Positions 53,934 through 63,372 of a stretch of 64,000 nt of DNA are shown here, in pieces; the stretch's first letter is position 1; the number at the start of each line of letters is the position of its first letter. The notes under the pieces were generated by a model, which worked only from the letters and a program-made list of their open reading frames with translations, was not told the DNA's origin and did no database searches. A program made the translations under genes and the position numbers. The DNA comes from Desulfobacteraceae bacterium (GTDB lineage Bacteria; Desulfobacterota; Desulfobacteria; Desulfobacterales; Desulfosalsimonadaceae), in NCBI GenBank assembly GCA_014237465.1, contig JABZFM010000012.1, positions 1 through 64,000 of the forward strand, given 5' to 3'.

Positions 53934-55522
53934 AGCTTTCACGGTTAATAGATCCGATTGAAGTTGTCAGTATTAACTGGCTTTCAATTGATGGGCTTCC
54001 GATTGAAGGGATTTCAGGGGATAAGCGGGATGACGCATTGGACCCTGAAATTGCATCAATCCACTATCGGTCCAATGAAGTGCGTCCGGGTGGGATATTT
54101 TTTGCAATTAAAGGGCAGCAGACAGATGGCCATCAATATATCCGGGATGCAATTAACAGGGGGGCCGCGGCCGTGGTCGTTGAAGCCGGCCATCAGATTG
54201 ATGATGCGGAAGCAGTTGTGGTTTCAGTTGAAAATACCCGAAAGGCGCTGGCTGCCGGTTCATCGATTTTCTTCAATAATCCGTCAGGAAATTTATATTT
54301 GATTGGAATTACAGGAACAAACGGTAAAACGACAACGGCGTATCTTGTCGAGCATCTTCTGCTGGAAAGCGGCATGGATGTCGGTGTGATCAGTACCATT
54401 AATTACCGTTATCAGGGACTGGTCTATAATAACCCGTTGACAACGCCGGAGTCCCTGGATCTTCAGAAAATATTGTCGGAAATGGTGTCTGCCGGGGTAA
54501 CCCATGTCGTCATGGAAGTGTCATCCCATGGCATTGCCCTGGATCGCATATATTACTGCTGGTTTGATATGGGCATCTACACCAACTTGAGCCAGGATCA
54601 CCTGGATTTTCATGGAAATATGGAAGAATACGGGTCTTGTAAAAAAAGATTTTTTACCGGTTATTTAATGGCAGGTCCTAAGCAAAAGCATGCCGTTGCG
54701 GTCATCAACACGGACAACCCTATGGGAATGGAGATTTTAAGCGCAATGGAAAATTTCAAGGTCGTCTCCGTGGGGTCGAATGCATCAAGCGATGTCTTTG
54801 CCCGGCACATTCGGTTTGATCAGTATGGCATGAGCGGCGAGATCCGGTTTCCGGATAAAGGGGTACAATTCCAATCCGGTTTAATTGGAAGTTATAATCT
54901 TGAAAATATCATGTGTGCGGCAGGAGCCGGCATGGCGCTGAAGATTTCTCCTGCATTAGTAAAACAAGGCATTGACTCGTTTGCATATGTTCCTGGTCGA
55001 CTGGAACGTATTCCCGATGAATCCGGCCGGCACGTGTTTTTGGATTATGCCCATACCCCCGACGCACTGGAAAATGTTTTATCCACCTTAAAAGAAGTCA
55101 TTGCCGGACGTCTGATCTGCGTTTTCGGATGCGGGGGAGACCGGGATAAGGCAAAACGGCCCCAAATGGGAAAAATTGCGGGCAAATTAAGTGATTTTGT
55201 GGTGATTACGTCCGATAACCCTCGGACAGAAGTCCCGGGAGTCATTATTGAAGAAATCCGCAATGGGGTAATGGCCGTTTTACAGAAGGAATACATGACG
55301 TCTGAACTTGAAAATAGATTTCCGGAAAATGGGTATGTCATCGAACCGGATCGGGAAAGAGCGATTAACTTAGGTATCAAAATTGCTAAACCGGATGACA
55401 CGATATTAATTGCCGGTAAAGGGCATGAAGATTATCAGATCATCGGCAAAAAAATCATCCCGTTTGATGACAGGGAGAAGGCCACAGCCGCGTTGGCCAA
55501 ATCTTTACTGAAAGTAAATTAA
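53930..55522 (+). CDS. murE: UDP-N-acetylmuramoyl-tripeptide synthetase MurE (m-DAP type)
   Basis: A 530-residue Mur ligase. The ATP loop is GITGTNGKTTTAY, the central domain has THVVMEVSSHGIALDR, and the C-terminal domain has DNPR (about 429-432), the meso-diaminopimelate recognition motif. It adds the third residue of the stem peptide. The N-terminal about 25 residues are longer than in E. coli. It is coupled to ftsI and murF by overlaps. Confidence 0.95.
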   Translation: MKLSRLIDPIEVVSINWLSIDGLPIEGISGDKRDDALDPEIASIHYRSNEVRPGGIFFAIKGQQTDGHQYIRDAINRGAAAVVVEAGHQIDDAEAVVVSVENTRKALAAGSSIFFNNPSGNLYLIGITGTNGKTTTAYLVEHLLLESGMDVGVISTINYRYQGLVYNNPLTTPESLDLQKILSEMVSAGVTHVVMEVSSHGIALDRIYYCWFDMGIYTNLSQDHLDFHGNMEEYGSCKKRFFTGYLMAGPKQKHAVAVINTDNPMGMEILSAMENFKVVSVGSNASSDVFARHIRFDQYGMSGEIRFPDKGVQFQSGLIGSYNLENIMCAAGAGMALKISPALVKQGIDSFAYVPGRLERIPDESGRHVFLDYAHTPDALENVLSTLKEVIAGRLICVFGCGGDRDKAKRPQMGKIAGKLSDFVVITSDNPRTEVPGVIIEEIRNGVMAVLQKEYMTSELENRFPENGYVIEPDRERAINLGIKIAKPDDTILIAGKGHEDYQIIGKKIIPFDDREKATAALAKSLLKVN

Positions 55523-56937
55523 TGGATGAAATTTTCTGGACAATTGATGAAATCATAAAAGCCACGGGCGGGGAACTCCTGGCCGGAAAGGGCTTGCCCC
55601 GTTTTACGAGCATTTCGATTGATTCCAGAAATATTTCAAAAAATGATCTGTTCGTGGCGGTAAAAGGTCAAACCCACGACGGCCACCAGTTTATCGAAGA
55701 TGTTATTGAAAAGGGTGTCCAGGGCATAGTGATTGATCGGGAAAAATTCAGCCAGGCCTTTCAAACCGGGATATCAAATGACGTCTGCTGTATTCTGGTG
55801 GATGATACAATTCGGGCGCTGGGTGATCTGGCTATGTTTCACCGGCGGCGGTTTTCCATCCCGGTAGTTTGTATCACCGGCTCAAATGGTAAAACAACAA
55901 CCAAGGAGATGACGGCTTCGGTCCTGGGGCAAAAATTTAACACTCTTAAAACCGTGGGCAATTTAAATAATGAATTCGGTGTCCCGCTAACGATTTTCCG
56001 GATGAATCATTCCCATGAAGCAGCGGTTTTGGAGCTTGGAATGAACCACCCCGGTGAAATCCGTCGTCTTTCAGAAATCTGCCGTCCGGATTTAGGTGTC
56101 ATTACAAATATTGGAGAAGCACACCTTGAGGGCCTGGGCAGTATCGCGAATGTCATGTCCGCCAAAGGTGAGTTGATTGAAAATATCAAACAAGACGGCG
56201 GGATTATATTAAATGGTGATGATACCTACAGCTTGAGGCTCGGCGGCACAGCCAGCCGGAAGGTATCCTATTTTGGCCAGTCGATTTACGCTGATATCCG
56301 GGCGATAGATATTGCAAAAAAAGAAAACACAACGGTTTTTACCCTGGAACTGCCCAATGAGAAAATTTCAGTCAAGATCAATGCGCCCGGTCAGTTCATG
56401 GTATTAAATGCCCTGGCCGCATCTGCCGTCGGATATTTGACCGGTCTCAGCGCCACAGAAATAAAAACGGGTATCGAGACATTCAGGCCGCTAAAAGGCC
56501 GTATGGATATAAAAGAAAGCCGGCGGGGATTTTTCATTATTGACGATTCTTATAATGCCAACCCCGGTTCCATGGAAGCGGCCATAAAAACCCTGGTATC
56601 GTTAAAAGGTCAGAAAAAAGGGGCTTTGGTGGCAGGGGACATGCTTGAACTGGGCAGGAATGCCCAACGCTTACATGAAAGTATCGGACAGGTCGCTGCC
56701 CAGTCAGGGGTTAACAGGCTTTTCCTGACTGGGAATTATGTAAATGCCGTGAAAAAAGGGGCGCAACACCAGGGTATGCCGGATCAGGATATCATCATCG
56801 GTGATAAAACGGAACTGGTGGAATCATTGGTCGAATTTCTCTGTCCAAAAGACTGGGTTCTGGTGAAAGGCTCAAGAGGGGCGGGAATGGAAGAAATTGT
56901 AAAACAGCTGGAGGCAACCGATGCACCGGCCGCGTAA
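55522..56937 (+). CDS. murF: UDP-N-acetylmuramoyl-tripeptide--D-alanyl-D-alanine ligase MurF
   Basis: A 471-residue Mur ligase with CITGSNGKTTTKEM as the ATP loop, VGNLNNEFGVPLT, LELGMNHPGEIRRLS and the MurF motif IIDDSYNANPGSMEAA. It adds D-Ala-D-Ala to the tripeptide. Its ATG shares one base with the murE stop (TAATG). Confidence 0.96.
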   Translation: MDEIFWTIDEIIKATGGELLAGKGLPRFTSISIDSRNISKNDLFVAVKGQTHDGHQFIEDVIEKGVQGIVIDREKFSQAFQTGISNDVCCILVDDTIRALGDLAMFHRRRFSIPVVCITGSNGKTTTKEMTASVLGQKFNTLKTVGNLNNEFGVPLTIFRMNHSHEAAVLELGMNHPGEIRRLSEICRPDLGVITNIGEAHLEGLGSIANVMSAKGELIENIKQDGGIILNGDDTYSLRLGGTASRKVSYFGQSIYADIRAIDIAKKENTTVFTLELPNEKISVKINAPGQFMVLNALAASAVGYLTGLSATEIKTGIETFRPLKGRMDIKESRRGFFIIDDSYNANPGSMEAAIKTLVSLKGQKKGALVAGDMLELGRNAQRLHESIGQVAAQSGVNRLFLTGNYVNAVKKGAQHQGMPDQDIIIGDKTELVESLVEFLCPKDWVLVKGSRGAGMEEIVKQLEATDAPAA

Positions 56938-57014
56938 TTGTTTGAAGCTTTTTTCTGTCCATTTGAATCTGATTTTTTACAGGATCATCAAGTTTATATT
57001 GTTTGGATATTTTA

Positions 57015-58094
57015 ATGTTTTATCATCTTTTTAATATGCTGCAGCCGGAAATTACGGTTTTAAACGTATTTCGATATATTACGTTTAGAACCATATGCGC
57101 CAGCTTAACTGCCCTGATGATCTGTTTTGTGTTCGGTCCATGGGTGATCCGCTTGCTCGGAGAAAAGCAGATCGGCCAGTTTATCCGGAAAGTCGGACCG
57201 GAAAGCCATCAGGATAAAGCCGGCACGCCCACCATGGGCGGCGTGATGATTCTTCTGGCAATCTTTGTGTCAGTCATTCTGTGGGTTGATTTAACCAATT
57301 TATACATATGGATTATCTTATTTGTAGGCGCCGGTTATTTTGCAATTGGCTTTGCCGATGATTACTTAAAGCAGATTCAGAAACGGAACAGGGGATTAAG
57401 CGCCCAGGCCAAGTTCTGTCTGCAGATCCTGATTGCCGCCATTGCCGGGGGCATGATTTATGTTTACCCGGAATTTAACACCCAGGTCACAGTTCCTTTT
57501 TTTAAAAGTATCACACCGGATCTGGGTCCGGGCTATATCATCTTTGCAATCCTGGTGATTGTGGGGGCTTCCAATGCGGTTAATTTAACGGATGGCCTTG
57601 ACGGTCTAGCGATCGGCCCCGTAATCATTGCTGCGGCAACATACATGCTGTTTGCCTATGTGACGGGACACATTAAAATCGCGCAGTATCTTCAGATCAA
57701 CTATCTGGCCGGTTGCGGCGAGGTGACGATCATATGCGGGGCCATGGCCGGGGCCGGGCTCGGGTTCTTATGGTACAACACGTATCCGGCACAGATTTTC
57801 ATGGGAGATGTGGGATCTCTGCCCCTGGGCGCTCTGCTGGGAATTATTGCCGTGATTACCAAACATGAAATCCTGCTGGTCATTGTGGGCGGAATATTTG
57901 TGATCGAAGCGCTGTCGGTGATTTTGCAGGTGGGGTATTTCAAGCTGACAAAAGGGCAGCGGATTTTTTTAATGGCGCCCCTGCATCACCATTTTGAATT
58001 AAAAGGATGGGCGGAGTCCAAGGTGATTGTCCGGTTCTGGATTATCGCCATTATTCTGGCGCTGATTTCGATCAGTACGCTTAAACTGAGATAG
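57015..58094 (+). CDS. mraY: Phospho-N-acetylmuramoyl-pentapeptide transferase MraY
   Basis: About 359 residues with ten membrane segments. Signatures are [27 protein letters not shown], the catalytic Asp pair in [33 protein letters not shown] and [12 protein letters not shown]. It makes lipid I by moving phospho-MurNAc-pentapeptide onto undecaprenyl phosphate. I start at ATG 57015, where the family N-terminus (MFYHLFNML) begins; a TTG four codons earlier is possible. A 77-bp gap separates it from murF, the largest in the front part of the cluster. Confidence 0.95.
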   Translation: MFYHLFNMLQPEITVLNVFRYITFRTICASLTALMICFVFGPWVIRLLGEKQIGQFIRKVGPESHQDKAGTPTMGGVMILLAIFVSVILWVDLTNLYIWIILFVGAGYFAIGFADDYLKQIQKRNRGLSAQAKFCLQILIAAIAGGMIYVYPEFNTQVTVPFFKSITPDLGPGYIIFAILVIVGASNAVNLTDGLDGLAIGPVIIAAATYMLFAYVTGHIKIAQYLQINYLAGCGEVTIICGAMAGAGLGFLWYNTYPAQIFMGDVGSLPLGALLGIIAVITKHEILLVIVGGIFVIEALSVILQVGYFKLTKGQRIFLMAPLHHHFELKGWAESKVIVRFWIIAIILALISISTLKLR

Positions 58095-58108
58095 GTGGCA
58101 TTGATTTA

Positions 58109-59470
58109 ATGGATTTGAGAAATAAACATATACTGGTGGTTGGACTGGGAAAATCTGGAACATCCGTGGCCAAATTTTTGATCAGCCGGGGATGCACGGT
58201 CACCGTGGCGGATAACCGCAGAGAAGACGCGCTTGGCGATGTGCTGTCTGAAATCAGAAGCCTCGGAATTACTATTGAGCTGGGTCCCCATGATTCTAAA
58301 ATCTTTGAAAATAGCGATCTTATCGTGCTGAGCCCCGGGGTGCCGCACACGATAGAGCCGGTGAATCGGGCCAGGCAAAAAGATATACCTGTGATCGGAG
58401 AAATCGAACTGGCGTATCATTTTATTAATATACCGATTATCGCCGTCACCGGCACCAACGGGAAATCGACCACAACACTACTGCTCGGGGAGATGCTGAA
58501 TCATTCCGGTTTTAAAGCGCTGACCGGCGGGAATCTCGGAACACCCTTAATTGAACTGGTCGACCAACAGGAAACAGCGGATTTCATTGTCGCGGAAATC
58601 AGCAGTTTTCAGCTCGATACCATTGAAAAATTCAGACCGTTGGTAAGTATCATATTGAATATTACTGATGATCATCTGGACCGGTACCCGGACTTTGATG
58701 CGTATGCCCGTTCCAAGGCCGGAGTTTTTAAAAACCAGACAGCAAATGATGTCTGTGTGTTAAATGAAAAAGACGCAACCATCCTGTCAGTTTCAGAGAA
58801 TCTGACCGCCCGGCGGTTTGCGTTTAATTGCCGGCAGTTTAATGAATACAGAGCATGGATATCGGAACAAACAATCTGCTTTCATACACCGGATGATGGT
58901 GATCAGCATGTGGACTGTACAGATATTCCCCTGACCGGTCGCCATAATCTTGAAAATGCGTCAGCTGCGGGTCTTGCGGTTCTGGCCGTCGGCGGCACCA
59001 TTTCCGGAATTAAAGATGCTTTGCAGAATTTTAAAGGCCTGTCCCACCGGGAGGAATATGTGGACACCGTCAACAGCGTTCAATTTTATGATGATTCAAA
59101 GGCCACCAACGTGGATGCGGTGGCAAGGGCGCTGGAATCATTTTCTTCACCGGTTGTGCTGATTATGGGCGGGCGAGACAAGGGCGGCGGGTATGAAAGT
59201 CTGAGGTCCCGGGTCGCCCAATGCGTTAAACAGTTGATTGTCATAGGGGAAGCCGCAGGAAAAATAAAAACCGTGTTTGAGGATATGGTACCGACAGTAA
59301 TGGCGGCGGACATGGCTCAGGCGGTGAAAATGGCGGTTTCGTATGCAGATCCCGGTGATTCGGTACTGCTGTCGCCCGCTTGTTCAAGTTTTGATATGTA
59401 CGACAGTTACGCCCAGCGGGGCAGGGATTTTGCGCAATCGGTTGACCAGTTAAAAAGTGGAGCTCAATGA
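58109..59470 (+). CDS. murD: UDP-N-acetylmuramoylalanine--D-glutamate ligase MurD
   Basis: A 453-residue Mur ligase: N-terminal VVGLGKSGTSVAKFL, ATP loop AVTGTNGKSTTTLLLGEML, AEISSFQLDTIEKFRP, ILNITDDHLDRY and the C-terminal DDSKATN and ILIMGGRDKGG-type VLIMGGRDKGG. It adds D-Glu to UDP-MurNAc-L-Ala. It overlaps ftsW by 4 nt. Confidence 0.96.
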   Translation: MDLRNKHILVVGLGKSGTSVAKFLISRGCTVTVADNRREDALGDVLSEIRSLGITIELGPHDSKIFENSDLIVLSPGVPHTIEPVNRARQKDIPVIGEIELAYHFINIPIIAVTGTNGKSTTTLLLGEMLNHSGFKALTGGNLGTPLIELVDQQETADFIVAEISSFQLDTIEKFRPLVSIILNITDDHLDRYPDFDAYARSKAGVFKNQTANDVCVLNEKDATILSVSENLTARRFAFNCRQFNEYRAWISEQTICFHTPDDGDQHVDCTDIPLTGRHNLENASAAGLAVLAVGGTISGIKDALQNFKGLSHREEYVDTVNSVQFYDDSKATNVDAVARALESFSSPVVLIMGGRDKGGGYESLRSRVAQCVKQLIVIGEAAGKIKTVFEDMVPTVMAADMAQAVKMAVSYADPGDSVLLSPACSSFDMYDSYAQRGRDFAQSVDQLKSGAQ

Positions 59471-60585
59471 AAAGAAGACACCATAAAACCAATTATTTGT
59501 CTTATGACGTGGTCATTTTGCTGCCGGTTCTTTTTTTGACGGGAATTGGTGTTGCCATGGTGTACAGCGCCAGCAGCGCCATCGCATTGCATGATTACGG
59601 CAATGAATATTACTTTTTTACAAAACAGCTGATATTCGCCGGACTCGGTTTGTTCGGCATGTTGGTATGCCGTTACATCCCCTACCGGCTGTATCGCAAC
59701 CTGACATATGTTATGGTCGCAGGCGCCCTTGTATTGCTGGGAATCGTTTTGATTAAAGGCATGGGCCATGAGGTGAAGGGCGCGGTCCGGTGGATTCAGT
59801 TCAATGGGTTCCGGTTTCAGCCGGTCGAGTTCGCACGGTTCGCATTAATCGTATTTATGGGATATTCCCTGACAAAAAAACAGGATGATATTGAAAGTTT
59901 TTCCATCGGGTTTATGCCCCATGTGATGGTTTTACTGGTTTTTTCCGTACTCATCCTTTTGCAGCCGGATTACGGGTCCGTCGCAATTTTTTGGATGATG
60001 GCATGGCTTATCATGTTTGCCGGCCGTGTGCGTTTGTCGCAGCTGAGTCTGTCCGCGATGGTTTTTGTTTTGCCGGCAGCTGTTGTTCTGATTTTATCAA
60101 GCGACTACAGGCTGAAAAGGTGCTTGTCGTTTCTGGACCCGTGGCAATACCCAAAAGATGAGGGCTACCAGGTGATCCACTCATTAATGGGTTTCGGCTC
60201 GGGGGGGCTCTGGGGCAAGGGGTTCGGCCAGGGATACCAGAAGCTGTTTTATCTGCCGGATCCGCATACGGATTTTATTTTTTCAGTGATCGGTGAAGAA
60301 GGCGGGTTAAGGTGGGTCCTTATCGTAATGTTCCTTTATCTCGTCATCCTGTGGCGGGGACTCGGAATTGCAAGATCAAAGCGTGATTTTTTCGGTTCCC
60401 TGCTTGCCCTGGGGATTACCATCTCCATAGCACTGCAGGCCGTGATTAATATGGGCGTGAACTTAAGTCTTTTACCGACCAAAGGACTGACGTTACCGTT
60501 TTTAAGTTACGGCGGTTCTTCACTGGTCATTAACCTCGCATTAATCGGCGTGTTGATGAATATATGGGCATCTCAGAAACAATAA
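59467..60585 (+). CDS. ftsW: Lipid II polymerase FtsW (SEDS family)
   Basis: A 372-residue SEDS glycosyltransferase with ten membrane segments. Markers are GVAMVYSASS, VKGAVRWIQF (with GFRFQPVEFARF), LQPDYGS with the catalytic Asp region, YQVIHSLMGFGSGGLWGKGFGQGYQKLFYLPDPHTDFIFSVIGEE and LPFLSYGGSSL. It polymerises lipid II with FtsI. It overlaps murD (4 nt) and murG (22 nt). Confidence 0.96.
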   Translation: MKRRHHKTNYLSYDVVILLPVLFLTGIGVAMVYSASSAIALHDYGNEYYFFTKQLIFAGLGLFGMLVCRYIPYRLYRNLTYVMVAGALVLLGIVLIKGMGHEVKGAVRWIQFNGFRFQPVEFARFALIVFMGYSLTKKQDDIESFSIGFMPHVMVLLVFSVLILLQPDYGSVAIFWMMAWLIMFAGRVRLSQLSLSAMVFVLPAAVVLILSSDYRLKRCLSFLDPWQYPKDEGYQVIHSLMGFGSGGLWGKGFGQGYQKLFYLPDPHTDFIFSVIGEEGGLRWVLIVMFLYLVILWRGLGIARSKRDFFGSLLALGITISIALQAVINMGVNLSLLPTKGLTLPFLSYGGSSLVINLALIGVLMNIWASQKQ

Positions 60586-61781
60586 AAGAAAATATTAATT
60601 TGACCGGTTCCGGCAGAAAGAAAGAAAGCCCGGAGCCAAGTTCTTTTCCTGAGCTGCGCATCGTTATTGCCGGCGGCGGGACCGGGGGGCATTTGTTCCC
60701 TGGCATTGCCATTGCTGAAGTGTTTATGAAACGACAGGCCCGGACCCGCGTGCTGTTCGTCACCAGCGGTAAAAGAATAGAAGAAACGGTTTTGGCCAAC
60801 ACATTATTTGAAAAAAAACTGATATCTGTGGAAGGCATAAAAGGCAAAGGCCTTTTTGCCAAACTTGCTTCTATGTGCAGACTCCCGAAAGGGATGATCG
60901 ATGCACTCAGGCTGTTAATTGGATTTAAACCCGATATCGTTATCGGGATGGGCGCGTATTCCGCCGGACCGGTCATCGCAGGTGCTTGGATGTTAAGGAT
61001 TCACCGTGTGATCCATGAACAAAACAGTATTCCGGGGTTAACCAACAGACTTTTATCGGGACTGGCGGAAAAGATCTATGTTTCATTTCCGGATACGGGA
61101 TTTAAATCGTTGGTCAAACATAAAATCAATTTTACCGGAAATCCGGTCCGTAATGAAATTGTTCAGGCGGCCGGGTTTGATGGTAACAGCCATAAGGGGT
61201 CGCAAAAGCAGAAACGGTTATTCAACCTGTTGATTCTTGGCGGCAGCCAGGGGGCGCACAGTATTAATATGGCAGTGCTGGACAGTATTCGTTACTTGAA
61301 AGATCCCGATAAATTTCGGTTTGTCCACCAGACCGGAATAAAAGATGCGGATGAGGTCAGCAAAGTTTATCAGCAAAATTGTATCGTTTCTGAAGTGGCC
61401 CCTTTTTTTAATGATATGGCAGACCGGTACCGGGAGGCGGATCTGGTTATCTGCCGGTCGGGCGCGACAACCGTTGCGGAATTAACCGTGACCGGGAAGG
61501 CGGTTGTGTTTATTCCTTTTCCGTTTGCAACGGATGACCATCAGGTTGTCAACGCCAGAGCCCTTGTTGATAGCGGCGCGGCTGAAATGATTTTCGAAAA
61601 AGATCTTACCGGGAAAATTCTTGCTGAAAGAATTGTGTTTTATTCTGAAAATCACGAAGTAAAGGGAAGAATGGAATCCAAGATTCGGAAATTTGGTCAT
61701 CCGGATGCGGCACAAAGAATAGTGGATGATATTTACAGGATGATTCACAACAATACTCCTGAAACGGCATGCGCGGCATAA
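60564..61781 (+). CDS. murG: UDP-GlcNAc--lipid I GlcNAc transferase MurG
   Basis: A 405-residue GT28 glycosyltransferase that makes lipid II at the inner face of the membrane. The glycine-rich RIVIAGGGTGGHLFPG starts only at about residue 31, then HEQNSIPGLTNRLL, FTGNPVR, LILGGSQGAHSIN, CRSGATTVAELT and IPFPFATDDHQVVNA. The first 30 residues (GISETIKENINLTGSGRKKE) are extra and overlap ftsW; a shorter form starting inside is possible but no internal ATG is suitable. Confidence 0.95.
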   Translation: MGISETIKENINLTGSGRKKESPEPSSFPELRIVIAGGGTGGHLFPGIAIAEVFMKRQARTRVLFVTSGKRIEETVLANTLFEKKLISVEGIKGKGLFAKLASMCRLPKGMIDALRLLIGFKPDIVIGMGAYSAGPVIAGAWMLRIHRVIHEQNSIPGLTNRLLSGLAEKIYVSFPDTGFKSLVKHKINFTGNPVRNEIVQAAGFDGNSHKGSQKQKRLFNLLILGGSQGAHSINMAVLDSIRYLKDPDKFRFVHQTGIKDADEVSKVYQQNCIVSEVAPFFNDMADRYREADLVICRSGATTVAELTVTGKAVVFIPFPFATDDHQVVNARALVDSGAAEMIFEKDLTGKILAERIVFYSENHEVKGRMESKIRKFGHPDAAQRIVDDIYRMIHNNTPETACAA

Positions 61782-61806
61782 TATTTAATAACAGCTGAGA
61801 GTATTT

Positions 61807-63192
61807 ATGTATCGAAAACAATACCACATATTTTTTGTCGGAATCGGTGGAATCGGAATGAGCGGTATTGCCGAATTGCTGCTGAACCTGGGTTACCGCG
61901 TTTCCGGTTCCGATATCGCCATGTCTGATGTGACCGAACGGCTGGAAACACTGGGCGGAAAAATATTTAACGGTCATCATGCGGATCATATCAAAGATGT
62001 GGATGTCGTGGTGACGTCATCGGCCATTTTGCAGGAAAACCCTGAAGTTCTTGCCGCACTGGAAGCTTCCGTGCCTGTCATTCCGAGAGCGGAAATGCTG
62101 GCCGAACTGATGCGTCTGAAATACAGCATTGCCGTGGCCGGCGCCCATGGAAAAACATCCACCACCTCAATTCTTGCAAGCGTTCTTGCCGAAGGGGGGC
62201 TTGATCCCACAGTGGTTATCGGTGGTAAATTGAAAAGTATCAACACCAACGCGGTTTTGGGAGAAGGTGATTTTATTGTCGCGGAAGCGGATGAAAGTGA
62301 CGGGTCGTTTTTAAAGTTTTCCCCGACAATTGCGGTGGTGACTAATATTGATCTTGAACATATTGATTTTTATAAAAATATCGAAAATATTAAATCTGTC
62401 TTTCTGAGTTTTATTGACCGCATCCCGTTTTACGGGCTGGCTGTCCTGTGCCTGGATAACGAGGCAGTCCAGGAAATTATTCCGAAAATAAAAAAACGGT
62501 TTGTCACCTACGGATTAAGCGCCCAGGCGGATATTCAGGCCCGTGATGTTGAGTTTGACGGGATGCAGAGCCGTTTTAAAGTATTTCGTAATGATGCGTC
62601 TTTCGGAGAGGTTGAATTGAATCTGCCGGGAATCCATAATGTTTACAATGCACTGGCAACGATTTCAGTGGGATTTGAACTGGATATTCCTTTTAAGAAG
62701 ATTCAATATGCGCTGGAGCATTTGCAGGGAGTGGCCCGGCGGTTGGAAGTCAAGGGGGATATCGCCGGTATCAAAGTGTTGGATGATTATGGGCATCATC
62801 CCACGGAAATCAAAATCACCCTTGACGCCATACGAAAAAGCTGGCCCGGTCGACGGCTGATCGTAATTTTTCAGGCCCACCGGTATTCCCGGACAAAGGC
62901 ATTGTATGATGAATTTACCCGGGCATTTTACCAGTCGGATTTTTTGATCCTGCTGCCGGTTTATGCTGCCGGCGAAAACCGGATCGAAGGGATTGACAAT
63001 GTGATGTTGTGTGAAGGCATTAAGAGTCACGGACACAAGGAAGTAAAGCATTTCAATGAAACGACGGCAGCGGTTGATTATCTGGCCGGGGTTGTCAGAA
63101 AAGGGGATTTGGTGCTGACACTCGGCGCAGGAGATGTCTGGAAAGCCGGGGAATCACTGATTAAAAAGCTTGATAGTGAAAGTTTTGAATAA
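61807..63192 (+). CDS. murC: UDP-N-acetylmuramate--L-alanine ligase MurC
   Basis: A 461-residue Mur ligase: FVGIGGIGMSGIAELLLNLG, AVAGAHGKTSTTSILA (ATP loop), VAEADESDGSFLKFSP, VTNIDLEHIDFY, and DDYGHHPTEIKIT near the C-terminal domain. It adds L-Ala to UDP-MurNAc, the first ligase step. It lies 25 bp after murG. Confidence 0.97.
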   Translation: MYRKQYHIFFVGIGGIGMSGIAELLLNLGYRVSGSDIAMSDVTERLETLGGKIFNGHHADHIKDVDVVVTSSAILQENPEVLAALEASVPVIPRAEMLAELMRLKYSIAVAGAHGKTSTTSILASVLAEGGLDPTVVIGGKLKSINTNAVLGEGDFIVAEADESDGSFLKFSPTIAVVTNIDLEHIDFYKNIENIKSVFLSFIDRIPFYGLAVLCLDNEAVQEIIPKIKKRFVTYGLSAQADIQARDVEFDGMQSRFKVFRNDASFGEVELNLPGIHNVYNALATISVGFELDIPFKKIQYALEHLQGVARRLEVKGDIAGIKVLDDYGHHPTEIKITLDAIRKSWPGRRLIVIFQAHRYSRTKALYDEFTRAFYQSDFLILLPVYAAGENRIEGIDNVMLCEGIKSHGHKEVKHFNETTAAVDYLAGVVRKGDLVLTLGAGDVWKAGESLIKKLDSESFE

Positions 63193-63204
63193 ACTATCAG
63201 GATG

Positions 63205-63351
63205 CTAGTGTCTGAACGAAAATCTGAAAATTTTTTTAAGTTCAAGGCGGGTGAAAATTTTAACCGGAGGAATGCAAAGAGTATTTTGAGGATTAAAATT
63301 TGAGCCCAACGCCGAAATTGAAAAAATTAGCGGTTTTCGGGCGGCACTAAT
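63205..63351. repeat. Dispersed palindromic element, family F, between murC and murB
   Basis: About 147 bp. The ends are imperfect inverted repeats (GCTAGTGTCTGAACGAAAA at the left; TTTTCGGGCGGCACTAA at the right). It has no reading frame of note and sits between genes that are normally contiguous, adding about 180 bp to the spacing. Similar in size and layout to elements A and B but not close in sequence. Confidence 0.6.
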
Positions 63352-63372
63352 AAAATGTTTTTAGCAGGTGCT

